Source of the DNA: Jaapia argillacea MUCL 33604
Taxonomy: Eukaryota; Basidiomycota; Agaricomycetes; Jaapiales; Jaapiaceae
Assembly (NCBI GenBank): GCA_000697665.1
Contig: KL197733.1
Span: 294,333-358,332 of the forward strand
DNA: 64,000 nt
Direction: 5' to 3'
Shown here: piece after piece, positions 13,346-25,404 of the stretch
Layout: every line of letters starts with the position of its first letter
Numbering within the stretch: position 1 is the first letter of the stretch
Made by a program: the position numbers and the translations under genes
The notes under the pieces: generated by a model
Database searches by the model: none
Told to the model about the DNA's origin: nothing
What the model saw: the letters and a program-made list of their open reading frames with translations, nothing else

Positions 13346-14102
13346 GATGGTCCAAGTCCAACGTCGATTGAAGCGAATAGGAGCGTCAACACAGAGATGA
13401 TGGAGGTTAAAAGTCAAGTTGCGGTTACCACACGCATATAGCCAACCGGGCACTACATGTACATAAACAAGCAGGCACCCTGGGAGCACTGAGCAGCTTA
13501 TTAACCTCGAGTTTAAAGGCCAGAGGGAGGTGCGCTCGGAACAGGCAGTTTACACGTGTTCTGAATCTTATCCGAAAGAACGCGGTAAGAGGGGTTCGCC
13601 GGGAATGGAGGGCGTTTAAAACATCACATGGGGGTACGCGGTGGGGAATCGGGAGAAGGCAGAACGGGAGAATCTACACGAGTTGGGCTGGAAGGAAATC
13701 GGAGAGCCTGAGGCGTTGAAGGGCCAGGAGAAGGAAGACCGATGGTGCTGCTTTTGGTGGGTACGGTGCTGGGGCGTAACACAGTTTGGATGCATCATAG
13801 GCTGCAGTGCAGATGGATGAGGGCAATGTGGAGGTCGGAAGCAAGGCTAAGCAAGATCATACTTTGAACAGACATGCAAGCAACGGAATAAAGCAGAAAA
13901 CATTCTAAAATGATATGTTTTCGGAATCCGGACAAGTCAAGTCACTCACAGATTGTGGCGTCAGCTCAAGTTCCAGTTCTCAGCGCTTCGTCAACATCTC
14001 CAATCTCCACTGCTGTCCTCGCTATCTGTATTCCACCTGCGCTATACGATTCACTTTCTGGATTTTCATTTGTATTACCAGTCATAAGCCAAAGGAGTCC
14101 TG
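13346..14102. other. divergent promoter region
   Basis: About 0.76 kb separates the starts of the GX3 coiled-coil gene and UPF2. The short frames on both strands lack any recognisable domain. It presumably contains both promoters. Confidence 0.45.
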
Positions 14103-17100
14103 ATGGAACCCGGTCTGGCTGCAACCAACGGATCTGCCCTTCCTGCGGGCAAGGTAGACGATGAACACGCCCGCAGGATCAAGCGGACAAAACTCAAACG
14201 ACTGAATATCGAAGGAGTCGGTCGAGGTCAGTAGCATGTCGTCCTCCTGTTGACCAAATCACGATGATGGAATGGAGGGCAGAACCAAGCAAGGCGTTAG
14301 ATTCGTCCTTGAAACGACATACCGCCTTGATCAAACGTATGCGTCTCTCCATAGGCGCCGATAACCGCGACCAAATCCTCAAAGATATCGACACTCTCAC
14401 TCTTGAGAAGTATATTGACGAGATTGTTGGCGCTACTGTCGAAGGGATAGGAAAATGTAAGACTGAAAAGGACGTTTGGAGTGCTGTCGAGGTTCGTTCC
14501 ACTCTCCCCACTCCCTTTTGGCCCCTCTGATTGCTCCCTTTTTATTCGTTCCAGGTGATCTCGGCCCTCCATCGCCGCTTCCCAACACCCTACACCCCCT
14601 CCTTAATCTCATCCCTCTCATCCTCCCTCTCCCCACCCCCACGCGGCTCGCTAGCTTCCCTAACCCAAGAACAGAGAGAGAAAGAAGATGGAGCGAGAGT
14701 ATCAAGACAGAGACCTGTGCTGAGGGTTTGTGCCGAGTTGGCGCTCGTGGGGATTATCAAAGGGGATGGGGAGAGGAGTGGGGGAGAGTGGATTATGAAG
14801 GTCGTCAAGGATTTGGTTAGTCGTCTGTTTAGTTCAAGTTTTGGTTTGAGAGGTGGTGTTTTGGATTTTTTGACCCTTTTCATGGGTATATGCGTGTTCT
14901 AATGCATTTCTGGGTGGTAGCTCTCAAATGACCCGTCCCTCTCCTCCCTCCCCCTCCTCTCCACCTTCCTCAAATCGTACTCCAGACCGTACCTTGGCCT
15001 TGTCCCGCCCTCTACCAATACCAAACAGATATCTGCTGGCTCCGAACCTGGTACGCTCTCTGCTGCGACTTCCGATGAACAACATGAAGTTGTAGTAGGG
15101 GGTGTTGGAGGAGGAGTGAAGGAAGAAGAAGAGTTAGTTGAGAAGGACATTAGGGACCGGTTCAAGAGGATGTGTGAGGGGTATTTCGAAAGTGTGTCGA
15201 AGAAGTTGACGATTGAACACAAGGTCCGTCTCTCCCTCTTGATCCGGTTGGATGAAGGTGGATTGATCGTTTGATATGTAGAGGCTGCAAGAACAAGATC
15301 GAAGAAATCACGAAGCGTATATCAGGTCTGGTGAGATATTCGAGGATAGACAACAGGCGTATGAGAAGATGACGAAAGGTTACGAAAAGTTATTAGCCAG
15401 TTGTCAGATGTACGTCCTCCCTCCCTTTCCACTTCACCCAAGCTAACCAACCCGATATCAGGCTCTCAGAACTCCTCTACCTCCCCCTCCCCTCTCTCCC
15501 AGCCTCTTCAAACACTACCTCCTCAATCCTAATCGGCACCTCCCAATCCGGAGTGGGAGGGCAAGAAGGGGACGAAGATTATGTGAGTGGAGGTGGGAAA
15601 TGGGAAGATGAAGAGGAGAGGAGGTTCTTTGAGGAAGTTATGGATTTGAGGGAGGTTGTGCCGAGGAGTGTTTTGGGGATTGAGGATGATGGTGTTGGTG
15701 TGGGAGGAGTGAAGGAGGGTGGTGGGAAAGAGGGAGTGAAGGAGGGGGAGGAGGAGGAGAGGGAGAGAGAGGAGGAAGAGGTTAGGAGGTTGGAGGAGGA
15801 GTTGGAGGGACTTGAGAAAGGTGGGGACGTTAATGGGGTTGGGAAGGGGGCTGACGGTGATGGATATGATAAGACCGGTGAGGGGTTGCCCGACGAAGAC
15901 GAGTATGTCTTTTCTCCCCCTTTTGACTCTCTACTACCTAGCCTAACCTCCCCTCCCCACCCTCGCTTCCTTCCCTGATCCCCATTCAGTACCACGACAC
16001 CAACCCCAACCTCACCTCTCCAAAATACGATTACTTCACCCCCGACAAGTCCCCAGTTGGCCCCTCAAGGCCCCTCGCAGTTATTAACTTCGTTGTTGGC
16101 GAAGTTACCGGATTGTACGAATAGGACTATGATTGATAGTGCTGCAGTGGATTTTGCGTTTTTGAATTCGAAGGCTGCGAGGAAGAGGCTCGTTAAGGTG
16201 TGTGTCTTTACTTTGTTCCTTTCTTTCTTTTCTTCACATCGTTCCACGTCTCCTTTGTGGATCATGGATGCTTACGGTGCATGATAGTTTTTAGGTCAGG
16301 TACAGAAGAGTCGGATTGACTTGTTGCCGCATTATTCGAGGCTTGTGGCTACGCTGAACAAGTATATGCCCGATGTTGGGACTGAGCTTGTTGAGATTGT
16401 GCGTTGCCTGGTTTATCGTGTTCTTCGTGGCTGATTAGCGGTTTTGTTAGCTCGACGAGGAATTCAGGTATTTGCAGAGGAAGAAGAATGTCGTCAAGGA
16501 GTTTTCTGAGATTCGGCTCAAGGTTCGATCAATTCCCTCCGTCTCTACTCCGGTAGCCGCACTGAAACTCAACCCATCTGCGATCACTATCTATTCTTCC
16601 AAAAGAACATAACATTCCTGTCGAACTTGACCAAATTCCGCGTTGTACCACCCCACCTCATCCTCCACATGTTCAAAGTATGCCTCGACGATTTCTCGGG
16701 TACGAACGTTGAGAATATCGCCTTGCTCTTGGAAGGATGTGGGAGGTTTTTGTTGAGGAGTGAGGATACTAGTCAGAGGTTCGGGAAGATGGTGCGTCTG
16801 GTTTTTACTTCGGCGTGGGTATGCAACACTGACATGTTTTCACTTGAAGTTGGAACTCATGAAGAGGAAGCAGAGTATGCAGCACTTTGATCAAAGACAG
16901 ACCTTGTTATTGGAGAATGCATATTATCAGGCGAGTACCTGTTTTTGTTTTTCCGCTCGTATATGGACAATCTAATAGGACTTTGGGTAGTGTAACCCAC
17001 CCGAGCGAGCACCACGAGAGGAGAAACAACGTACCCCAATGGAACTGTTCATCCGTCATCTCATTTACGACGTCCTGGCGAAGAAGACGATCGACAAAGT

Positions 17101-18730
17101 CCTCAAACTAATTCGCAAACTCGACTGGGAAGATCCAACCGTTCGCCATTTCCTCCACAAAGTTTTCACCAAACCTTGGAAACTCAAATATTCCAACATC
17201 GGTTTATTGGCCATGTTGACTTATGATTTACAACGACATCATCCAGAGTTTACGATTAGCGTTGTGGATCAAGTATTGGAGGATGTTAGGAGAGGATTGG
17301 AACAGAATGTTTATAGTACGAATCAGAGGAGGGTTGCTACGATGAGGTATCTGGGAGAGTTGTACATCTATCGATTGTTCAGCTCTTCTATCGTCTTTGA
17401 TACGTTCTGGACTTTGGTCACTTTTGGACATCGTACGTTCTCATTCGTCTTTTCGAGTGATAGCTGACATGGGGAGAGTAGCTGAGGGCAGACCCGTCCC
17501 CAGGCAACCTTGCGCGGTGGATATGCCCGATGACTTTTTCCGGGTTCGCCTGGTTTGTATTCTTATCGATACCTGCGGCATGTGTTTCGACCGTGGATCT
17601 CAAAAGAGAAAACTAGATAATTTCTTGACCATGTTTCAGGTATTTTCCGTTGCTTGTTCTCGACAACCCTGACTGATTTTGCCTCCTTCAGTACTATATT
17701 TTGTGCAAAGAAGATCTGCCAATGGACGTTGAATTCATGGTTTCTGATTCTATCGAGGTAAGTCTTTGGAATTCCTGTTCGTGACTAAGCATCTAATCAG
17801 CGGATATCACAGTCTGTGAGACCGAAGTTGACTCTCTTCAAGACAGTTGAAGATGCTGCCGTTGCGGTCGACGACATGTTTACCTTGGCGTTCCAAAATG
17901 CTGGATGTACGTCCATGGTGTTGATCCAAACGTTCATGTTCTGATTCACCCTCGACAGTGGCCGGCGGCGATGACAGTGGTGAAGAAAGCGGTGACGAGG
18001 AAGAGCGGCGAGATGAAGAGGACGAAGACGGCGAAGAAGAATCAGGTGGTCCTGAATCTCCGGCAAGTTCTCAGTCCTATCCATCAGTATCACTTTTGCT
18101 TACTTCGCCATGCTTCAGATTGACGAGCGTGCTCCCTCACCCGAAACCGTATTTGTCAAATCATCTCAGGAGCACTTGGGCCCCTCTGAGGAGGAAGACG
18201 CAGACTTTGCGAAAGAGCTTGCCAAGATGGTCGTGGACACTTCCACAGAGTCGAGGAAGGTAGATAGGAGGACTGCTCAAGCTCTATGGGACTCTTCGGT
18301 TCTTGTCCCAGCGGCAGCGAGGAAGAAGCGTATGGAAGAAGGAGATGGGGAGGCTCCAGACGCCGCGACTGCAGAGGGGCAAGGTCTGATGAAGTTCACT
18401 CTGGTGACCAAGAAAGGAAACAAGCAACAGGTATTCCTTTGTAGCTCGAACCTCCGCTCTTCTTCTAATCCCTTTCTAGACCCGCCAAATTGCAGTCCCT
18501 GCCGAGTCCGCACTCGCTGTGCACACCCGCACGGCGCAGCTGCAGGATAAGGTGGAGCAACAACATCTGAAACGTCTCGTCCTGGACTATGAACAGCGAG
18601 AGGAAGCTGAGGAGCTCAAAGGTAAATCACTCCAATTTTCGCCTGTATCTAGTTCTTATTTTATATCTCGCTCATAGCGCTGGAGAATCGCAACCGGTCC
18701 AACGGTATCAAGATCCGACTGGTTGGATAA
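14103..18730 (+). CDS. UPF2: nonsense-mediated mRNA decay factor UPF2
   Basis: This is a large gene with well over ten short introns. The first exon starts MEPGLAATNG, and the next reads SSLKRHTALIKRM, the usual start of the first MIF4G domain. Further MIF4G blocks follow: ALHRRFPTPYTPSL and RVCAELALVGIIKG near 14.6-14.75 kb, FLSNLTKFRVVPPHL near 16.63 kb, and FIRHLIYDVL with MRYLGELYIYRL at 17.04-17.38 kb. A strongly acidic stretch (17.96-18.05 kb) precedes the C-terminal region that in this family binds UPF1 (QALWDSSVLVPAA and MKFTLVTKKGNKQQ). The protein ends NGIKIRLVG. UPF2 bridges UPF1 and UPF3 on premature-stop mRNAs in the cytoplasm. Small exons near 15.4-16.5 kb are uncertain, and a Gly/Glu low-complexity insert occupies about 15.55-15.9 kb. 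Confidence 0.92.
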
Positions 18731-19052
18731 CCCGTGTGCTCGAATGATTAACTCTTGGCTTCTTGTTCGACTCGAACGCCTTCAGGGCGGCAAGGCTTCC
18801 CGGCCTCGCTGGCCAGCCGGCGCGCTCGTCGGAGGTATCTGCTTCCAGCCTATCCCATCATGGTACGGGCGACATGTGATTGCTTGGGTTCCCATATCGT
18901 TGCCCTTTGCTGCTCGTCTGTGAAGGCCGAGATGGGTACTCAATCTGCAACAGGCCGTGCCATTTTACGCATAAGAATCTACCTATCTGTACGGTTGTGT
19001 ATATGCGGAATCCGTAACTGTCTGTTAACCACCATGACGCAATCTAAGGCTC
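18731..19052. other. convergent intergenic region
   Basis: This is 322 bp between the UPF2 stop and the end of the second subfamily 1 F-box gene. Nothing beyond 3' untranslated sequence is evident. Confidence 0.5.
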
Positions 19053-20697
19053 CTAAACGTCGAGTGAGCGGTGGTCATGAAATAACGAGACCTCCAGCTC
19101 GTTATGGAAACCAAATCGCCTTCTAACCCGCTCTACGATGATACCATCGTTTTGCGGCGAACTATTCCCCCATGTCACCCAATAACCGTCAAACGCCAAC
19201 TGGATTTGCCTCAAACTGCGTAGATGCCGTCTTCTCCCCAAACTAACCAATTCTTCCATTTCTCCATGCACTTGCCCTTCAGACGCGCATGTGAAGCACG
19301 TCTGTACGGTTAATGTTTGTAATGATGGCGGAAGCTGTCGCGTCAAGGAGGGAAACAAAGACTACAGAAAATCAACACGATTACGAGGATGAAAGACGGG
19401 CAAAACTACTCACCCCTCTTTTGAGAACGCCATCTTCGACACTGTCGAAATCGTGTGTCTGCAATGTGATACAAAGATCTTCCAGGGATGTCGTGCTCTC
19501 GCCAATGACGCGAAGCAAACTCTCCGTCACATTAGTGACAAAGAAATGCAATGACTTCAATCCCACCAGCCTCTCGAATCCCATCAAGCGCTGAATACAA
19601 GATTCCGTGGTCGTGGGTTCACTCGCGCCATCCGGAAGAGGACCCCATAACGTTAGTTTACGAAGACTTCGAGCGTGATGGCCGGGAGGGAATATGTCGA
19701 GAAGGGTGGTGGGGCCTCCGTAGCATTCGAGCTTTGGGAGGGAGAAGAGGTCGACATCGGATGAGGACACGGGGAAATGGGATGGGGTAATGGATGGTAT
19801 GCGGGACACCAAAAGCTCCTTCAACGCGGGGGATTGCGCTAGTGCATTGACAAAATGTGGGGAAGCCGTCACTCCACAAGGGATGTGTAGAACCCGAAGA
19901 TTGTCGAAAGTATCTCCAGCGAGATGAGGAAGCAAAGCCTCTGCTAAGCGAACATCGCGGAGGATGCGAAGAGAACGAAGGCGAGTCGGCTGTAGGAAAC
20001 ATGACCAACGAGCTAGGTCGGCGACGGATTGTTGGCGACCAAAGTAGTCACGTGCGTGGCTCTCCATTTTAAAGTCGGCTATACCGATGCGTGGAGTAGC
20101 GTTGGAAGGGATGGGAGGAGTTTGGGCAGATACCATGCAATGAAGTACGTCCAAGCTGAGGTACGGAAGACACTTCAAACTCGCCAACTGCGCGAGTCGA
20201 CGTGGGGTGAAGTCCATTTGCGAGAGGAATAATGTCTCCAATCCTGCAAAGGAGGGTAAAACGTCGAAAAACTCGTTTATCAGCTCATTGCCACTAGGGA
20301 CCAGAAGCCTGGCTTGGGGTTTCTCCAGGTGGGGCATGATTATGCTTAGCCGAACGTTTCGAACGGAAGGGGCGATATGGTCTGAGGCATAGAATGCGAG
20401 GCGATCTTTGTGTTGTTGGAGAGTCCCTTGGATGAAGAGTGGGAGTGTAGAGTCGAATCCGTAACCGACGTTCCTTCGCTCGGGTTTCTGTATAACGGAG
20501 ACGACGAGTGATTGAAACAGGAGAGGTTGCGCGATACATCGGAAGGCATGGCAAGTCAAGGTGACGTTATGGAGGTCGGATTGGGGAACATGGGCAAAGA
20601 TGGCCCGCAAGAGCTCAGGTGCGAGTTGCCGGTATGGGAGGGTGCTTGGGGAACTTTGACATTTGTCAACTAATTTATCGACATTGTGGTGAGACAT
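19053..20697 (-). CDS. F-box protein, subfamily 1 (copy 2)
   Basis: Two exons (20697-19414 and 19361-19053) encode 530 residues, the same length as the paralogue at 3920-5565. The F-box is LAPELLRAIFAHVPQ followed by LTCHAFRCIAQPLLFQSL. The 52-bp intron has a GTGAGT donor and a TGTAG acceptor in phase 0, at the same protein position as in copy 1 (before SLFPSLTRQLP here, SLLAAATREIP there). The C-terminus carries the shared NELEVSLFH motif. It is a likely SCF adaptor of unknown substrate. Exon lengths differ by 9 bases in each exon with opposite sign, so total length is conserved despite clear sequence divergence. Confidence 0.85.
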
Positions 20698-21382
20698 TGC
20701 TTCAGAGGATCGAAGTGTTGCTGGAAGGCTTCGTAAATAAGAGGTCTCTCCTGGTTACATAAGATCGACGAACGTACCTTCAGATATTTGAAGTAAGGGG
20801 AATGAATATATTGGCGAGGACGACGACCCCTCGCGGTGCTTTATGCACCCGGCTCAGGAGCGATTTCACCTGCCGAACCTTACACATATCGTCATACAAG
20901 ATCCTCACCGTGGTCGCGTTCTGTTTACAATTGGCAAATTTACCGCACCACATTCGAGGCGTGCCTCCTGCCTTTGCCGGATGCCCAGGGCATTCGGGAC
21001 GGACTCTCTTCGTCGTAGGTGGGTCTCCCGAAGGAACGGCAACATGTCATTGATGGAAACGTAGCACATCGATTCGAAGAATCAATGCATCATGGCAATA
21101 TCATCGTGGAGGATACTGATGATGACAGTGAGAGTTCCCGATAGAGATGAAGCCGCGAGGCGTGGTGGAGTGAACTCCGACGACGTCTAAATGATCGCCA
21201 TGGGCCCAAACCTTAGAAAGAAACTCCCCGTAGCACACAGGAAGGTTCGATTCACAGAAAATCATGAGCAAGCCAAGATAAATTTAGACGTGGAGGTGGG
21301 CTCGAGATAGATAGATAGATAAAGTTGGCAGGAAGATGAATGTCGTGACCGTGACCTTGTCATGTCACACTTACTTGCCATC
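20698..21382. other. intergenic, divergent promoters, unresolved open frames
   Basis: This region lies between a minus-strand and a plus-strand F-box gene. Overlapping frames at 20802-21064 include a stretch reading HLPNLTHIVIQD that could be a worn F-box or LRR fragment, but I could not align it to any family here. A GATA microsatellite sits at about 21306-21321. Confidence 0.4.
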
Positions 21383-22399
21383 ATGTCCACGTCGAATCGT
21401 GCAAGCCCCACCCTTCCGTACGAAATCTGGTCTCAGATATTCACACAACTACACAACCCATCTATCCCATCGTATTCTCATCCCCTCTGTCTTGTTTCCA
21501 GAACCTTCAATGCACTCTCAGATCCCATTCGTATCCAATCCATCCTATTGTCCGTTGACTTCTCCGAGTCCGGCTTGAGGAAGATGGAAACCTTCCTCGA
21601 CGGTCTAATCGCAAGGAGAAATGAGAAAAGGGTGTTTCTACACCTCTTTGTACGGGTATATTCATCACAAGCCGACATCGCGCCCATATCACTACCGCTT
21701 CTGATTCAGAACCGAGCGTCGTGGTTGATTCTTCATCACCAACTCTCCGATTACTTGACCGGGATTCTTCGCCTGACAGGGCATTCATTAATGTCCCTCA
21801 CGATATTTCTCGCCCCCTTCGTCTTGGCACCGAGGATCTACAAGCTCACTCTTCCTAACCTCCACGAGCTGACCTTCTACATTTGCGAAAATCAAACACA
21901 CTCCATCCTAATGGGACCCTCGTCACAATTTTCCTCCTTCTTCTCGGTCTTCACTTCTCCGAGCGGAGTGGACCCCCCCTCACATTGCATTCTCCCCTCC
22001 CTTCACACCTTGAATGTACTTTATGCTGGTGATCGCGCGGAAAGGAACCTTGGCCTTAGCCTCATACGTACTTGCCGTATCTTTGCACCAGCGCTCGTCC
22101 ATCTGAAGGTCAAAGCAGATGTCCCATCTCTTGATCTGCTCAGGTTAAGCCTCGGTGGGAAGTTGGGTGGGCCCGCCGGGATTTTTAATTTTCCACCAAC
22201 ACTTCAGCAGATCATAGTGGAGGCGGTTCGGGTCGGGGAAGAAGCAGGTGGACTGGACAGGGCCGAGGAACAATACGGGAATGTTCGGTTCGTTGCGGAG
22301 AAACCGTGGAGGAGGGTTGGCGAGAGTGTGATTAACCTTGAGGCGGCGAAGCAAAGTTGGAGCGAGAAGGTTCGAGCGCCCAGGTTGTGGTGTTGGTAG
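21383..22399 (+). CDS. F-box protein, subfamily 3 (array member 1)
   Basis: A single exon of 338 residues. The F-box is LPYEIWSQIFTQLH followed by LVSRTFNALSDPIRIQSI. Shared subfamily motifs follow: SESGLRKMETFLDGLIARR, SLTIFLAPFVLAPRIYKLTL, and a C-terminal LEAAKQSWSEKV. The frame also has an upstream ATG at 21362. The ATG at 21383 is preferred because it aligns with the only ATG of array member 2, where the upstream codon is TTG. It is the first of three direct repeats of one gene, spaced 340-380 bp apart between coding regions. It is presumably an SCF adaptor, and no substrate is apparent. Confidence 0.82.
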   Translation: MSTSNRASPTLPYEIWSQIFTQLHNPSIPSYSHPLCLVSRTFNALSDPIRIQSILLSVDFSESGLRKMETFLDGLIARRNEKRVFLHLFVRVYSSQADIAPISLPLLIQNRASWLILHHQLSDYLTGILRLTGHSLMSLTIFLAPFVLAPRIYKLTLPNLHELTFYICENQTHSILMGPSSQFSSFFSVFTSPSGVDPPSHCILPSLHTLNVLYAGDRAERNLGLSLIRTCRIFAPALVHLKVKADVPSLDLLRLSLGGKLGGPAGIFNFPPTLQQIIVEAVRVGEEAGGLDRAEEQYGNVRFVAEKPWRRVGESVINLEAAKQSWSEKVRAPRLWCW

Positions 22400-22743
22400 A
22401 CTGCGTCTAGTTTGTTGCCACTACTCTGAGTCATTTGCTGCTGTGTTTCTCCCTGATGTTCTTTTTGCTCTTACTACTGCTCAACACTCGTTTACGCGTG
22501 GCCACCATGACGGTCCTTCGATCTCCCATCCGACGTTACACATGTTTCCCCGTTCAATTTGTCTTGACGGGCTTGTAAGACCCTTTGTCATGCGCCGCGT
22601 TGTACATGTCAGTCACATGTATGATACCACGACATTCTCCCAGTACAAATGGTTGCACAGGGAAGTGCGATTCTCTTCCAACCTAGCGAACTTTCGCCCT
22701 TGTCTGCTCCCAACCGTGACAATTGTCACACTGGTACATCACC
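22400..22743. promoter_or_regulatory. spacer and promoter between array members 1 and 2
   Basis: This 344-bp spacer ends in a perfect 14-bp palindrome, GTGACAATTGTCAC, at 22716-22729, just upstream of the ATG at 22744. Similar near-palindromes precede member 1 (about 21350-21370) and member 3 (GTGATAACTGTCAC near 23860), which suggests a shared regulatory site or a transcription-start element. Confidence 0.5.
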
Positions 22744-23766
22744 ATGACCCCCCTCTCCAATCTCTCAGCCGCCTTCGCTCTTCCGTACGAACTCTGGTGC
22801 CAAATATTTATACAGCTTCACAACCCAGCTATTCCATCACAATCCTACCCCCTTTGCCTCGTCTCCAGAACCTTCAATGCGCTCTCAGATCCCATCCGTT
22901 TCCGCTCCATCCTCTTGCACATCGACTTTTCTGAGTCGGGCTTGAAGCAGATGGAAACTTTCCTTGACGGTCTGATTGCAAGGACGTCTGAGAGACGGGT
23001 ATTACGAGATTTGTTCTTGGTGGTACGCAATTCTCAAGCTGAGAGCACGCCGTTGTCACCGGGGGAGATTGTTCGGAATCGATTGTCATGGATGGCGCTT
23101 CACCGTAAGCTTTCCGAGTGCTGGAACGGGATTCTTTGTCTGACCCGTCACTCGCTCAAAACCTTGACAATCTACCTTGGAGCATATGCCATGGCTCCGA
23201 GAATCTACAAGCTCACCCTCCCACATCTCCTCGAACTGAGACTCTACATCTCGATAAACCAGTCACACTCCACCGTCTTCGGCCACTCGTCGGATTCTTC
23301 CCTATCCATCTTTAATGCTCCATCCAAACATCCGACTTTCCCCTCCCTCCGCACTCTCAACCTCATATACCCTGGAGGTTTCTCCGAACGGCACCTTGCC
23401 AATTCCATCATTCGTAACTCACCCTCCACGGCCCCAGCGCTTGACCTTCTGAAGCTCAGAGCTGATCATACAAGCCTACCTTCGCTCGATATTCTTAGGC
23501 TGAGTTTGGGCGCAAAGTTGGGACGGTCTGTGAATCCCGACTCCTCTCGTTTCGAATTCCCGCAGAGCCTTCGGCGGATTGAAGTGGAAGCCGTCTTTGT
23601 GGTCGAACGAGTCAGAGATCATCGTTACGGCTATCCCGCCCAACTCGAGGAAAACCTTGGAGAGGTTGGCCTTTTCTGCAAGACGTCATGGAGAGGCGAG
23701 GCCGAGGGAGTGGTTGACCTGGAGGAAGCGAAATTCGATTGGAATGACAAGGTTCTGACGAAATGA
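22744..23766 (+). CDS. F-box protein, subfamily 3 (array member 2)
   Basis: A single exon of 340 residues. The F-box is LPYELWCQIFIQLH followed by LVSRTFNALSDPIRFRSI. Other shared stretches are FSESGLKQMETFLDGLIAR, LTIYLGAYAMAPRIYKLTL and, at the end, LEEAKFDWNDKV. The block LCLVSRTFNALSDPIR is identical to member 1, so the duplication is fairly recent or this part is constrained. The start is the first ATG in frame. The middle loop, between the repeat-like leucines, differs in length from members 1 and 3. Confidence 0.82.
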   Translation: MTPLSNLSAAFALPYELWCQIFIQLHNPAIPSQSYPLCLVSRTFNALSDPIRFRSILLHIDFSESGLKQMETFLDGLIARTSERRVLRDLFLVVRNSQAESTPLSPGEIVRNRLSWMALHRKLSECWNGILCLTRHSLKTLTIYLGAYAMAPRIYKLTLPHLLELRLYISINQSHSTVFGHSSDSSLSIFNAPSKHPTFPSLRTLNLIYPGGFSERHLANSIIRNSPSTAPALDLLKLRADHTSLPSLDILRLSLGAKLGRSVNPDSSRFEFPQSLRRIEVEAVFVVERVRDHRYGYPAQLEENLGEVGLFCKTSWRGEAEGVVDLEEAKFDWNDKVLTK

Positions 23767-23950
23767 TCGCACAGCAGAACCAGTATTGCCTTTCATCTAT
23801 TTATCATCCTCGACGTGCAGTTCTGATTTCACTTTGTTCTTTGAGCTGTGCGCAAGACGTGATAACTGTCACGTTTGTCACACTATCCAACCCCATCGAT
23901 TCAAAGATCGACCATCCGCTCGTCCACCTCTCACTATCACTATCACTTCT

Positions 23951-24952
23951 ATGACCAACTCGTTAGCCGCCAGTTTACCTCCAGAAATTTGGTGCCAAAT
24001 ATTCACGCATCTCCACACACCGTCTTTCCCCTCACAATCCCTCCCATTCTCCCTCACTTCACATGCGTTCAATTCCTTCTCAGACCCCATCCGTTACCGC
24101 TCCGTTCTTTTATCGGTCGACCTTTCAGAGTCTGTTTTGGGGGAGATGGAGGGATTTCTGGATTGCCTTATCGCAAGGAGAGACGATGGCCGTAATCCTG
24201 ACGTCTGCCATCTATTCTTGAGGGCATATAACTCTCAAGCCGAGGACGGGACACTGTCCCGAGATCGTATAAGACAGAATCGGGCGTTATGGATGGCTTT
24301 ATATCGTCGGCTTTCCAACCGTTTCAGCAGTATTCTTCGCTTGGTGGGACAATCACTGTCCACCCTAACGATCTACCTATCACCTTTCGTTGTGCTACCC
24401 ATAGTTCAAGATGTCGCTCTACCCCACCTCCACGAGATCACCTTCCACTTTTCTCCAAACCAAGTTCATGCTAGCGTGATTGGACCTAGATCGGGGCCAT
24501 CCGCCTATCCAGTCTTCACTACCGAGGTTGATGTGGATATAACTACACCCGTGGTGTTCCCCTCTCTTCAAAGATTAAACATCACTTATATGGGTGATCT
24601 CCCCGAACGCAATCTCGCTCTTTCTGTCGTCCGTACCTCACGCGAATTTGCGCCAGCGCTCAGCTACCTGAAGCTCACGCCACGTCCTTCATCCCATCTC
24701 CCCACGTTCGAAGTAATTAGACGGAACTTGGGCGCGATGTCTGGATACGAGGTGGAATTTTCACCTTCCTCGAGGCTTGCTGTATCCCATTTTCCAGGAA
24801 GCACCCAGCAGCTTACTGTGGAGATTCCTGTTCGGAGCGCAATGGAAGCTATCGACTTGGGTAGAAGTGGGCGGGCTGAGGACGAGGTTCGGTTACAGAA
24901 CGCCAAGCAGCAATGGGATGACATGGTTCAGACTCGGATTCAAAGTGGTTGA
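23951..24952 (+). CDS. F-box protein, subfamily 3 (array member 3)
   Basis: A single exon of 333 residues starting MTNSLAASLPPEIWCQIFTH, with the F-box continuing as LTSHAFNSFSDPIRYRSV. The frame is open upstream to 23786, but this ATG aligns with those of members 1 and 2. The protein keeps LDCLIARR, LTIYLSPFVVLP and a C-terminal LQNAKQQWDDMV. It is more divergent than the other two members. It converges on the family U gene at 25405-26637. Its 5' part has a decayed copy at 42660-42945 and its 3' end another at 27465-27620, so this member, or its ancestor, was the part of the array that took part in the segmental duplication. Confidence 0.82.
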   Translation: MTNSLAASLPPEIWCQIFTHLHTPSFPSQSLPFSLTSHAFNSFSDPIRYRSVLLSVDLSESVLGEMEGFLDCLIARRDDGRNPDVCHLFLRAYNSQAEDGTLSRDRIRQNRALWMALYRRLSNRFSSILRLVGQSLSTLTIYLSPFVVLPIVQDVALPHLHEITFHFSPNQVHASVIGPRSGPSAYPVFTTEVDVDITTPVVFPSLQRLNITYMGDLPERNLALSVVRTSREFAPALSYLKLTPRPSSHLPTFEVIRRNLGAMSGYEVEFSPSSRLAVSHFPGSTQQLTVEIPVRSAMEAIDLGRSGRAEDEVRLQNAKQQWDDMVQTRIQSG

Positions 24953-25404
24953 CGTCTTTGGGGGAACGTTCGAACGTTTGCACATGTGAGTCTTCGCTTT
25001 GAATCCTTGCCCTAGTCCTTCGATAACATTCTGATGATTACTTGTATTCACAGGTGCCTATCATAACTTTTGATTTGTCAAATGACCTGGAATAGCTCAA
25101 ACACCAAATCATCTCAATCCTCGATCGACTCTCTCATTGAAACCTTTCTCATAAGCATTTAAGTACTTATATGGCATGACCTCACTCCTCTTGACTTTCC
25201 CGCGAGACTTGCTAGGCGCGATAGGTAGTAGATGGTTCGTTTCAGGTACATACAGATAACATACAATGTGCAAATATACGCAGAGATATGACGAAACCAT
25301 TGGAGAGCCACGCACACGACGGACGCAATCGAGACACCAAAAACCAGGAGACACGGTTCGGCTGGGACGAAGAGTCGGTCAATGAGGAATAGGAGGTGGA
25401 TCGG
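24953..25404. repeat. convergent intergenic DNA, duplicated at 42465-42600
   Basis: This is the 3' flank shared by F-box member 3 and the family U gene. The part at about 25285-25404 matches the reverse complement of about 42465-42590, including the blocks GACGAAACCATTGGA and GGTCGGTCAAT (one base differs here). Duplicated noncoding DNA shows that the whole segment, not only the coding parts, was copied. Confidence 0.65.

Noticed and set aside
15579-15995. Minus-strand Ser/Pro-rich frame of 138 residues
   Set aside because: It is the mirror of the Gly/Glu-rich insert of UPF2 and has no domain or splice support.
21240-21260. GGTTCGATTC string resembling a tRNA B box
   Set aside because: No A box at the right distance and no acceptor-stem pairing could be found by eye.
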